Below are positions 36,501 through 44,380 of a stretch of DNA of 64,000 nt, in pieces (the stretch's first letter is position 1; each line of letters starts with the position of its first letter). A model generated the notes under the pieces. It made no database searches and had not been told where the DNA came from. It saw only the letters and a list, made by a program, of their open reading frames with translations. The DNA comes from Sphingobacteriales bacterium. Its GTDB lineage: Bacteria > Bacteroidota > Bacteroidia > Chitinophagales > UBA2359. The position numbers were made by a program, and so were the translations under genes. The DNA lies in contig CP064999.1 in the NCBI GenBank assembly GCA_016700115.1, positions 4,707,501-4,771,500 on the forward strand. Direction: 5' to 3'.

Positions 36501-39500
36501 CCGTCCGGACTCAGCGTAATGACTGCATCGGGTATCGGGTAAAACGTCAGACTGACTGTTCCGGAAGACGAAACCACCGCCGGATTGTCCGAACAATATA
36601 GATTAAAGGTATAGGTAAAAGTCTGCGGCGAGCAGGCGGTGATGGTTTCTGAAATATCCACCGTGTTGGCGGTGCTTAAAACGGTTGTGCCATCGGGAGC
36701 TAACCATTCCACCCGGTCGAGATTGAGGTTTGAACTAAGCGTTGAGTTTAATGTAACGGAACTGCCGCTGCAAAGTATCGCATCGCTGGAAATCAGAACT
36801 ATGGTAGGGCAGGCGCAGTTGGTAATCGTAACGGTGGTCGAAGCGACCGGACTGACGCATCCGTCCGGCGATATTTCGACAATATCATAAAGGTAAATAC
36901 CCGAAGTATTTAAGGTCGGTTGAAAACCGGCACCGCTTCCGTTTTCCGAACCACTCCATTGCAGCGAGTTGCCCGGTGCTGCAGAAACCAAAACAGGCAA
37001 CACAGCACCCGCACAAAAATCGTAGCTTGCGTTCAAAGCGGGCGAAAGCGGCAAAGGAAGGACGGTAATTGTAAAAGGCACGAATGGACTGACGCAGTTA
37101 TTGGGCGCAATGGCCTGCACCGAATAGTTGCCGCCGGCGGTGGGGGTAAAAGTCGTTCCGGTGGCTACGGGTGCTCCTCCAAAAAACCATTGGTAGGTGT
37201 CAGTGCCGTTTGGAACTACCGAAACTATGGGGAAAGGCTGACCAAAACAGAGGTTTCCTGAAAACGGATTGAGTACCGGGTCGGCAACCGGCGGGCAGGT
37301 GCAGTTCTGAGTTCCGCCTATGAGCAAAGGCGTACATCCGCTGCTGTCGGTAATGGTCAAAGAATAATTGGCATTGTTGGTAAATGTTCCGGTATAGGTG
37401 TTGCCAACCACCGGAAGGCCATTGACAAAGTAAGGAGCCACCCCGCCGCTGATGGTCAGGGTAACGGTATAGTTGCTCAAATCTGCCGAGCAAACAATGT
37501 TTTGCGTAGCTGTGATGGGGCTGTTAAAAGTATGTTCCACCTCGTCCGAATCTGAGCAAAGACCGGAGCCGGTTGTCCATACAAAGGTGTAAACGCCCTC
37601 AGTAAGGACGTTCACCGGGCTATTGGGACTCGTGTTGTCGGCAAAACTGACCGTTTCAGTGCCGGTATAGCTCCAGATGCCCGTTCCTGTTGCTGCAAGG
37701 GTTTGGGTAAATCCGCATACGGTGGCATCTGCTCCTGCATTTGCCAAAGGCGGTGCGGTAAAATCTATCAAAACGATGTCCTGAACAATGCAGGGGTCGC
37801 CAACGGCTGTCCAGACAAAGGCATAAGTCCCGGTTTCGCTGACGGTAACCCCCGATTGTGGCGATGCAGGGTCAGAAAAAACTGCCGTTGCCGTTCCGGT
37901 GGGGGCAGTCGCCACAGACCAGTTTCCGGCAAAACCGGAAAAGCCGTTGAGGAAGTAGGTGAATGAACAAACAGAGTCGTCCGGCCCGGCGGTGGTATTG
38001 GCTGCCGATACGGTAATGGTCTGAGTGGTGATGGCATTCAAAGCACAGGGAGCGACTGACAAGACCGTATAAACCACGTCATAGTTTCCTGCCGCCAGGC
38101 CGGAGGGATTGAACAGGTTTCCGGTTAAGGCAGCAGGGGCATCCGGACTCGTCCAAAATCCTCCCGCATCGCCCGTTACCAAAGTGGTCAGATTGAGCGC
38201 AGCACTCCCCGCAGCATTGCACAAAAGCGCAACGGGCGGAAGGGTTGCTGCATTAGGCGGCGCAACGATATTGATGGTTTGGTTGGAAGAAATCGAAGGG
38301 CATCCGGCAGCACCCGTTACCGAATAAGTCAGGGTAAATGTTCCGGTCAGTCCGTCAGGGTCAAACGTATTTCCCGAAACAGTGCCGGCAGGTGCGTTGG
38401 TCGTCCATGTTCCTCCCGGCGTACTGACCCCGGCAACGAGCAGTGTGGTCAGGTCAAAAGTATTTCCGGCAATCCCGCACAGCGAAGGCGGGGCGGTGGT
38501 GGTTGCGTTTTCCGTACAGGCCGCACTACAGTTGATGACCGTAATGGTTTGTGAGGTTACTGCATCGGGGCAGGGAAAAATTCCGGGAACGGTGTAGGTA
38601 ACTGTATAGACCTGATTGTCGGGCAATCCGGTGGCATTAAAAATATTGCCCGCCTGAATAGTTCCGGCCGGCGCATCGGTAGTCCAGTTCCCGCCGGCAT
38701 CTCCGGCAATCAAACTATTTAAAGGAATAGAAGTAATATTGCCTCCTCCGGCATTATTGCACAACTGAGCGACCCCGGGAGGGTTCGTGCTGGCGTTGGG
38801 AAGGGGAATGACGACGACATCTAAGGTGTTTGCAAGCGCACATTGCCCTGCATTTGGGGTAAAAGTCAACACGATATTCCCCACTAATCCGGCGATATTC
38901 CAGATATTGCCCGTTACGCCTGCTCCGCTCCAGGTTCCGGCAATACCGCTTTGTCCGGTATTCAAAACAACAGGAGCCGCAGAATTGCAAAGCGATAAAG
39001 GGGGGATATTATTCAACACGACCGGCAATGCGGGGGCGACTGCTACCGAAATCGTGTTTGCCAAAGCGCATTGTCCGGCGTTGGGAGTAAACGTCAGCAC
39101 GATGTTTCCGTTCAGCCCGGTTGGGTTAAACTGACCGCCGGTTACACCTGTTCCGCTCCACGCTCCGGTAACTCCGCTTTGAGTGGCATTCAGAACAACA
39201 GCAGCATCGGTGCTGCAAAAATTTAGGGGGGGCAGATTGTTGATGACCACCGGTGCCGCAAGCGTTACGACAATCACCACCGTATTGGGCAAAGCACACT
39301 GACCGGCGGCAGGCGCGAAGGTCAGGGTAACATTTCCGCTCAGTCCCGCGGGGGAAAACTGACTCGAAAAAACACCCGGCCCACTCCATACACCACTGAT
39401 TCCACTCTGTACCACATTCAGCGAAAACGCTGCGGCACTACTGCAAATGGATGGCAAAGGAGGTGCCGTGATTGTAACCGGAACAGATTGCAACACGGAT

Positions 39501-42500
39501 ATGGTAAAAGTATTCGGCAGCGAACATTGCCCGGCATCGGGGGTAAAGGTCAGGGTTGCAGATGCGCCCCCAACGGCTCCCGGGTCAAACTGATTTCCCG
39601 AAACCCCCGTTCCGCTCCAAACTCCCGTCAGCCCGCTCTGCAGGGTGCTGAGCGAAACGGGCGGGTCTAAATTACAATAGGAAGCGGGCGGCAAATCGGA
39701 CAAAGTAACCGCTGATGCCTGATTGACAAGGATAAACACGGAAGCAGGCAAAGCACATTGTCCGGCATCGGGGGTAAAAGTCAGCGTTACCGAAGGCGCT
39801 ACGATACCGGTAGGTGAAAACTGATTGCCAGATACCCCCGTTCCGCTCCAGTTGCCGGTGATTCCGCTCTGAAGGTTGGTTAATGTAACCGGAGCAGCCG
39901 AGTTACAGAGGCTTGCCGGAGGCGGGAAGTTGATGGCCACAGGCGTAGCACTCGTTACGACGAGCGTTGTCGTGTTGGGCAACAGGCAGTTTCCCGCAGC
40001 AGGGGTAAAAGTCAAAATCACCGAACCGTTCAACCCCGCAGGGTTAAACTGATTGCCCGAAACGCCCGTTCCGCTCCAGTTGCCGGAAACGCCCCCGCTC
40101 TGAGTGGCAGAAAGTACCACCGGAGCATCCGTGCTGCAAATCGTTGCAGGCGGCAGATTGTTCAGCAAAACCACCGTTGCGCCCGTAACATTCACGGATA
40201 AAGTATTGGGAAGCGCGCAGTTTCCCGCAGCAGGGGTAAAGGTCAGCACCACCGCCCCGCTTAACCCCGCAGGGTTAAACTGATTGCCCGAAACGCCCGT
40301 TCCGCTCCAGTTGCCGGAAATCCCGCTTTGGGTAACATTCAGCACCACCGGAGAATCGGTACTGCATAGAGTCAAAACAGGTGGCGCACTGATGATTACG
40401 GGAACCGCACTCGTGATATTGACCGTAGTTGTAGCGGATAAGGCACATTGTCCGGCGGTTGGGGTAAAGGTCAGCACCACCGAACCGCTTAACCCGGACG
40501 GTGAAAACAAATTCCCGCTCACCCCGCTCCCGCTCCAGTTGCCCGGAACTCCGCTCTGTGTTGGGTTCAGGGCGATGGAGGAAGCCGTGCTGCACAAAGT
40601 CGCCGGAGGCGGGCTGCCAATCACCACCGGAGCAGCCGTCGTAACATTCACCGTAGATGTATTGGGCAAAGCGCACTGTCCGGCAGTCGGGGTAAAGGTC
40701 AGCACCACCGAACCGCTTAATCCCGAAGGGGTAAAAACGTTCCCGCTCACCCCGCTCCCACTCCAGTTGCCCGGAATCCCGCTTTGGGTCGTGTTCAAAC
40801 CAACCGGAGCAGCAAGATTGCACAGCGTTGCAGCCGGCGCATTGCTGATCACCACCGGAACTGCCGTGGTGATACTGACAGAGGTAGTTGCAGGAACGGC
40901 GCATTGTCCCGCCGTAGGGGTAAATGTCAAAACAATACTCCCGCTCAGCCCCGAAGGGTTGAACATATTTCCCGAAACGCCCGAACCGCTCCAGTTTCCT
41001 GTTATCCCGCTTTGGGTAGTTGCAAGCGCCACCGGCGCAGCAATATTACAAACAGGAGGTATGGCAGTTAAAACAGGAGTTACAGGGGCATTAATCACCA
41101 AATTTACCGCAACAGCAGCCGATGCGCACTGCCCCACTACATTATAATTCACCACGGCATACACCGTCGTAGAGCCGCCGGTTATTAACTGTGCATTGGG
41201 CGAACTCGACACGATTGTCAATGGCGCATTCAAAAACCAGGTAACCGCCTGACCCGACCCGCCGTTTACGATATTGTCCAACGAACTGAGGTTAAAGGTG
41301 GCCTGTCCGGGGGCTGTTTCACATTGCGTCAACGGCCCTGCCGAAAAAGCGTTGGAAGCCGGATTGATGGTCAATATATTGTTAAAGGTCTGAGAACCCG
41401 AACAAGTGGTCGAGGTATTGGTGAGGACTAAGTTAATCGAGTAAGTTCCGGCATTGGAAATGGTAATTGTCGGAGTTACGCCGGTGGCATTGACCGTTCC
41501 GCCCGGTCCCGAAATCGTCCAGTTATACGTAGGAGCAGGCCCCACATTCGAAGAGCCGGATGCTGACAGGGAAATGCTTTGCCCCTGACAGTAGCTAAAC
41601 CCTCCCGGAATGCTGACGCTGACAGTCGGGTTGGGATTGACCGTAACGGTTGCCGGAACGCGGTCGCTGTTGCAGTCTGCCGAGTTCTGTACCCAATAAG
41701 TCGTGGTGGTAACCGGCGCAGGAGACGGGGTAAAAGTCGTTCCTGAACCCAACAGGGTAGAACCGAATTCAGAATTATACCAACCGGAATTGGCATCACA
41801 GTTCGTACAGGTAAATGTCGGCGCAGCCTGTCCGTTACAAATAGTAAAGGAGGCAGTTGCCAACACCGGAGAAGGCGGAGGCGTACAAAATTCTGCCACC
41901 GGAATACATTCGCCGTTGTCATTGTCATAACCAATCGCTCCTGCCGGCTGAAGAGTGATAAACGCACCATCCGCATCTCCCGCAGTTCCGGCAGGCGTAA
42001 CTAAGTTCTGAACATCATAATCCACCGAATAGGTACAGCCCCCAAAACTCAAACTGATGTATCTTATACATCCGCAACCGGTACAGCCATAGTTTTTAAA
42101 CATGGGCAACGGTCCCGGGTAATTCCCGAATATCACATAAATGGGAGACGCTCCGCATAAACTGCTCAAATATCCGGCAGGAAGCGCGCTGTAATCAGGC
42201 GTATTGGTGGTAAATGCCATCACAATCCCATTGGCCGGAATGTTTCCGTTTAATCCCGCAGGGGCCATGGCATCTACAAAAACATTTCCGGATGGGCATG
42301 GCCCGATTAAACTGTTCAGAACAGCCACCGCAGCCGCATTTGCTCCAAACGAACTGAGCGAGCTGTTGATACTCCCCGCAGGACAGGAAACACTTAGACT
42401 CGTTCCCGCTCCGTTGATGTTATAAGGACTCGTCCCGGCCTGAAACATAAAATACTCGTTAAATGCCTCATTTGAATTGTCGGGACATGCGTTGATCATA

Positions 42501-42628
42501 AACAACAAAGGAGTAGGACTAACTCCGGTACAGCCGGGCGTTTGTGTCCATCCATCCTGTGCTTTTAAAAGTATCGTTCCGGATAGCAAAAACAAAACAG
42601 TACCCAAAAGGGAAACAGCGAATTTCAT
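33557..42628 (-). CDS. Giant T9SS-secreted adhesin-like protein with ten 76-residue repeats
   Basis: From the chosen start (42628, MKFAVSLLGTVLFLLSG) the product has about 3023 residues. A Cys-rich N-terminal domain (about 30-290) precedes Ig-like/PKD modules. About 38.77-41.05 kb encodes ten tandem 76-residue repeats with the core TQSGI.GNWSGTGVSGN and VLTFTP.AGQCALPNT. Further modules include three related Cys-bounded copies (around EVCSGDEYSL) and two PPPPP..IVTGL..CEGQVN copies. The C-terminus PNAFSPNEDGVNDEF, YNRWGEIVFE, KGNVTLVR is the gliding-motility-associated type-B T9SS sorting domain. The shorter start is preferred because the signal peptide follows it; M1 at 42691 would sit only 9 nt from the promoter box. 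It is probably a surface or matrix adhesin. No catalytic domain is seen. Confidence 0.92.
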   Translation of the reverse strand: MKFAVSLLGTVLFLLSGTILLKAQDGWTQTPGCTGVSPTPLLFMINACPDNSNEAFNEYFMFQAGTSPYNINGAGTSLSVSCPAGSINSSLSSFGANAAAVAVLNSLIGPCPSGNVFVDAMAPAGLNGNIPANGIVMAFTTNTPDYSALPAGYLSSLCGASPIYVIFGNYPGPLPMFKNYGCTGCGCIRYISLSFGGCTYSVDYDVQNLVTPAGTAGDADGAFITLQPAGAIGYDNDNGECIPVAEFCTPPPSPVLATASFTICNGQAAPTFTCTNCDANSGWYNSEFGSTLLGSGTTFTPSPAPVTTTTYWVQNSADCNSDRVPATVTVNPNPTVSVSIPGGFSYCQGQSISLSASGSSNVGPAPTYNWTISGPGGTVNATGVTPTITISNAGTYSINLVLTNTSTTCSGSQTFNNILTINPASNAFSAGPLTQCETAPGQATFNLSSLDNIVNGGSGQAVTWFLNAPLTIVSSSPNAQLITGGSTTVYAVVNYNVVGQCASAAVAVNLVINAPVTPVLTAIPPVCNIAAPVALATTQSGITGNWSGSGVSGNMFNPSGLSGSIVLTFTPTAGQCAVPATTSVSITTAVPVVISNAPAATLCNLAAPVGLNTTQSGIPGNWSGSGVSGNVFTPSGLSGSVVLTFTPTAGQCALPNTSTVNVTTAAPVVIGSPPPATLCSTASSIALNPTQSGVPGNWSGSGVSGNLFSPSGLSGSVVLTFTPTAGQCALSATTTVNITSAVPVIISAPPVLTLCSTDSPVVLNVTQSGISGNWSGTGVSGNQFNPAGLSGAVVLTFTPAAGNCALPNTLSVNVTGATVVLLNNLPPATICSTDAPVVLSATQSGGVSGNWSGTGVSGNQFNPAGLNGSVILTFTPAAGNCLLPNTTTLVVTSATPVAINFPPPASLCNSAAPVTLTNLQSGITGNWSGTGVSGNQFSPTGIVAPSVTLTFTPDAGQCALPASVFILVNQASAVTLSDLPPASYCNLDPPVSLSTLQSGLTGVWSGTGVSGNQFDPGAVGGASATLTFTPDAGQCSLPNTFTISVLQSVPVTITAPPLPSICSSAAAFSLNVVQSGISGVWSGPGVFSSQFSPAGLSGNVTLTFAPAAGQCALPNTVVIVVTLAAPVVINNLPPLNFCSTDAAVVLNATQSGVTGAWSGTGVTGGQFNPTGLNGNIVLTFTPNAGQCALANTISVAVAPALPVVLNNIPPLSLCNSAAPVVLNTGQSGIAGTWSGAGVTGNIWNIAGLVGNIVLTFTPNAGQCALANTLDVVVIPLPNASTNPPGVAQLCNNAGGGNITSIPLNSLIAGDAGGNWTTDAPAGTIQAGNIFNATGLPDNQVYTVTYTVPGIFPCPDAVTSQTITVINCSAACTENATTTAPPSLCGIAGNTFDLTTLLVAGVSTPGGTWTTNAPAGTVSGNTFDPDGLTGTFTLTYSVTGAAGCPSISSNQTINIVAPPNAATLPPVALLCNAAGSAALNLTTLVTGDAGGFWTSPDAPAALTGNLFNPSGLAAGNYDVVYTVLSVAPCALNAITTQTITVSAANTTAGPDDSVCSFTYFLNGFSGFAGNWSVATAPTGTATAVFSDPASPQSGVTVSETGTYAFVWTAVGDPCIVQDIVLIDFTAPPLANAGADATVCGFTQTLAATGTGIWSYTGTETVSFADNTSPNSPVNVLTEGVYTFVWTTGSGLCSDSDEVEHTFNSPITATQNIVCSADLSNYTVTLTISGGVAPYFVNGLPVVGNTYTGTFTNNANYSLTITDSSGCTPLLIGGTQNCTCPPVADPVLNPFSGNLCFGQPFPIVSVVPNGTDTYQWFFGGAPVATGTTFTPTAGGNYSVQAIAPNNCVSPFVPFTITVLPLPLSPALNASYDFCAGAVLPVLVSAAPGNSLQWSGSENGSGAGFQPTLNTSGIYLYDIVEISPDGCVSPVASTTVTITNCACPTIVLISSDAILCSGSSVTLNSTLSSNLNLDRVEWLAPDGTTVLSTANTVDISETITACSPQTFTYTFNLYCSDNPAVVSSSGTVSLTFYPIPDAVITLSPDGCQLTATPNCADFLVAPNAVQTTSVNGNTDPVTFTVINNDAALLGLPCSFTSLTANFNCQISTCPFIVGLAPGSMTEVCSGDEYSLTLETTDPATLSSVEWFAGGALAGTGQSISLTAPVFTGCDPQSIAVTANIYCISDPATIWDTENFTITVYPPFDNTFLTFSSDCAALPTLVSGCANYQITPVSVPAPVTGNNSATWDISYSGNACIAETVTFDYTCSAGQCPQITLALNANSDICAGNLPDFAGFEANITFDDPDGNANGFAWFADAALTIPLSPADYAHSGSCLAETFTLYAALLCNSGPAVFAGTVQLAVFPTPTTVAPVGGCSLLVEDNCGDVLMIEYLQTDGTWSAALPNPTPVFGETADWRAYVAGTPDNDGDGQPDCFQTGTVTAICGCTPPPPPVGVVTDLSVCEGQVNTASFEATTIADTYIIWINAATGLPLADGLTYTPTAPGTYFAQAVLDANDLCVSTQVSFTLTEIPADDASFSYANAQYCLNDAPAIPVIGGTPGGIFTVSGGAGIDAVTGEMNFTALGNFTVTYTTAGTCPDSQNFSISVIDCTTCTPPPPPAGIVTGLTVCEGQVNAAGFEVSTAAGTFVNWYDSSGALSGTGNIFVATTPGTYTAQAVETGNETCVSTVISATLTEVPNDDASFSYEGTDFCQNASNPVPVVVTPGGIFTASGGIAVNAGTGEIDLSTAPAGGSFTITYTTGGVCPDIQTTAVNIIASAVAVEAGEDLVICEGETAPLNGLLVQGTGNSTWSAIPGGVFDDVNDLTTGFTPSQTGSFTIYLTAQDVCGNVALDSLTLTVLPQVIISITGQSNLNAGQSTQLTASGASAYIWQSDPTLSCTDCPDPVATPTQTTTYFVSGTDACSEQASFTIIVSPDQDKLIVPNAFSPNEDGVNDEFRATTNGEVSAFLMQVYNRWGEIVFETGNPAEGWDGTFRGELQEIGVYVFYIRYTFEDSGTEQFVKGNVTLVR
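38770..41045 (-). repeat. Ten tandem 228-bp coding repeats within the giant adhesin gene
   Basis: Successive 76-codon units repeat CCGCTCCAGTTGCCGG-like blocks on the plus strand at about 228-231 bp spacing. Units at the C-terminal side (WSGPGVFSS, WSGAGVTGN) are more divergent than those toward the N-terminus. Confidence 0.85.
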
Positions 42629-42699
42629 GGAAAGTTGGATTTGTGCAATTAGTTTGGCATTGAAATAAGACAATAACATCTCATACACCAATTTGGCTG

Positions 42700-42707
42700 C
42701 AAATATA
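42700..42707 (-). promoter_or_regulatory. Candidate -7 box of the giant adhesin gene
   Basis: The minus strand reads TATATTTG, 72 nt before the preferred ATG at 42628. Confidence 0.5.
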
Positions 42708-43322
42708 GCGCTTTTTAAGATGCCGATGAAGTCGGTTTGTCTTTTAGAACACTATTAGAACTTTAAATGATTGTTAAATTGAGGTTGTCCCGGACGATTC
42801 GGGAAGGTTCAGAGTTCATCTTCAAAAGGCAGGATGGCAAACAAAATCCCTCAGAAAGGTAAAGGGTAATCAGATAGTCCTTCCGCCAAAGGAATGACCG
42901 GCTTACCGTTTGACGATATTTAAGTTCCCTCTTTAGCAGCAGATTAGAGCTGTTCCGGAATGAACGGCATCTTTTCAGACATCGGTTTCGTGGATACTTT
43001 TCCGGTTGAGCCGGAAGTAAAAAACCGTTTGCTCAACACGAAACACCTGTATAAATTTATTCTCCCATCAGATTATTCCCCAAACTGAAGTATCAGTTTT
43101 CCAAAAGCGGAAAAAATCAATCTGAAAGTGGAACTCATTGTCCTGATTGCGGGCTAAATCATTCCAGTTAGGGGCCTGTTTTCCCGGATTTATATCGCTC
43201 CAAACTCCGGTAACCACGGCACTTCCACCATATTCAACTGAACAAGGAACTTTTTTTACTGTACGATGTTTTTGTAAATGCTGATAAAAATGTATTTTTG
43301 CAGCAGATTCAGGAAAAAGGCA
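42708..43322. other. Intergenic region between the giant gene and tRNA-Arg
   Basis: I find nothing beyond the promoter box of the giant gene. A minus-strand frame at 43068-43397 is an artefact that reads through the tRNA antisense. Confidence 0.5.
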
Positions 43323-43396
<74 letters not shown>

Positions 43397-43582
43397 CATC
43401 AAACAGTCAGCACGTTCGTAGTTTTTATATTCAGGCAGTTAGTATCTCCCCTCCCACTCTAAACACAGAAAGTAAGCCCCGCCGGTTGGCTTAATCAAAC
43501 TCTTTTTGTTCTGTCCTTTAGAAATATCTTGTGTTTAGTTTTATATTTTCTCTCTCTTTACTAACTTTCATAACAAATGATC

Positions 43583-44137
43583 ATGAAAACAAAACTCGTC
43601 TTTTTATTATTTGCAACTATTCTGTGTGTTGTGAATGTCAAAGCTCAGCAAAGTACTGCCCCTCCAACCGGTCAGTTAAATCCTAACAGCATTTCTGTGG
43701 TGATTGTAGCAGACAAAAGCGTGATTGAAGAGATTTTGGATGCTGCCAAAGAAAGTAAAAAAGACCCTAAGAAAATTCCGATTGAAATCGTCAGGAAATT
43801 AGCAATCAAGTGGTTGTTTGAGTCAATCGGAAATTACATCATGGAACACAACATTTGTGAACTCTTCGATCAATGGTCTGCAGGAAAAAAAGTAGGGGAT
43901 GATGGGTATATCACCATCAATTTTATTTTGGTCGAAGAAGAAGGTGCTGATCAAAAAAAAGCACCGGTGATTCCCGTACAGTTTTATGCTAAAATAAAAG
44001 GTCAAAATACTCCTACTGCAGGAGGAGTGAACAGTTGGGGCTATGTAGCTCCGGTCAACGACAATGGAAATGTTACCTTGGAGTATGACTTGTTTGGAGA
44101 TGGCGAATATGTTCTTAAAAAATTAGAATGTGACTGA
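43583..44137 (+). CDS. Small secreted protein of unknown function
   Basis: From the start at 43583 (MKTKLVFLLFATILC) the signal peptide ends at VNVKAQQ. An in-frame ATG two codons upstream is also possible. The mature protein of about 160 residues has a helical, Lys/Glu-rich part (SVIEEILDAAKESKKDPKKI, then WLFESIGNYIMEHNICELF). A beta-rich second half includes DDGYITINFILVEEEG, VIPVQFYAKIKGQ and YDLFGDGEYVLKKLE. It has no lipobox and no T9SS domain. I do not recognise a family. It stands alone, between tRNA-Arg and a strong terminator. Confidence 0.75.
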   Translation: MKTKLVFLLFATILCVVNVKAQQSTAPPTGQLNPNSISVVIVADKSVIEEILDAAKESKKDPKKIPIEIVRKLAIKWLFESIGNYIMEHNICELFDQWSAGKKVGDDGYITINFILVEEEGADQKKAPVIPVQFYAKIKGQNTPTAGGVNSWGYVAPVNDNGNVTLEYDLFGDGEYVLKKLECD

Positions 44138-44164
44138 CAATTTGTTTTAGTCCTTTTTGACAAC

Positions 44165-44203
44165 AACCTCCTGCAAAGCCTCAAAAACCAATTGCAGGAG
44201 GTT
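44165..44203 (+). terminator. Terminator of the small secreted protein gene
   Basis: A 12-bp stem (AACCTCCTGCAA with TTGCAGGAGGTT) with a 15-nt loop is followed by TTTGTTTATTT. Confidence 0.88.
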
Positions 44204-44305
44204 TTGTTTATTTATACAATATTTATAAATAGCTTTGTGCCTGTCATTTTTGCAACAAATATGGCTTCTTTCCGGTAAATTATGCTTGTTCTGCATTTGT
44301 GTAAT

Positions 44306-44313
44306 TACCTTTG
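44306..44313 (+). promoter_or_regulatory. -7 box setting the start of the second adhesin gene
   Basis: TACCTTTG matches TAnnTTTG and lies 67 nt before the ATG at 44381. It is downstream of the longest in-frame start at 44282, which is therefore unlikely to be used. Confidence 0.55.
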
Positions 44314-44380
44314 CCCCTTCATTCAAATCCGATATTTTTCCGGTTTCTGCATCATCATTAAAATTTTCAAGCATCCCTCT

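Noticed and set aside
40284..41147. 287-codon plus-strand frame inside the giant adhesin gene
   Set aside because: It is an antisense shadow of the 228-bp repeats. Many other plus-strand frames in 33.6-42.6 kb have the same origin.
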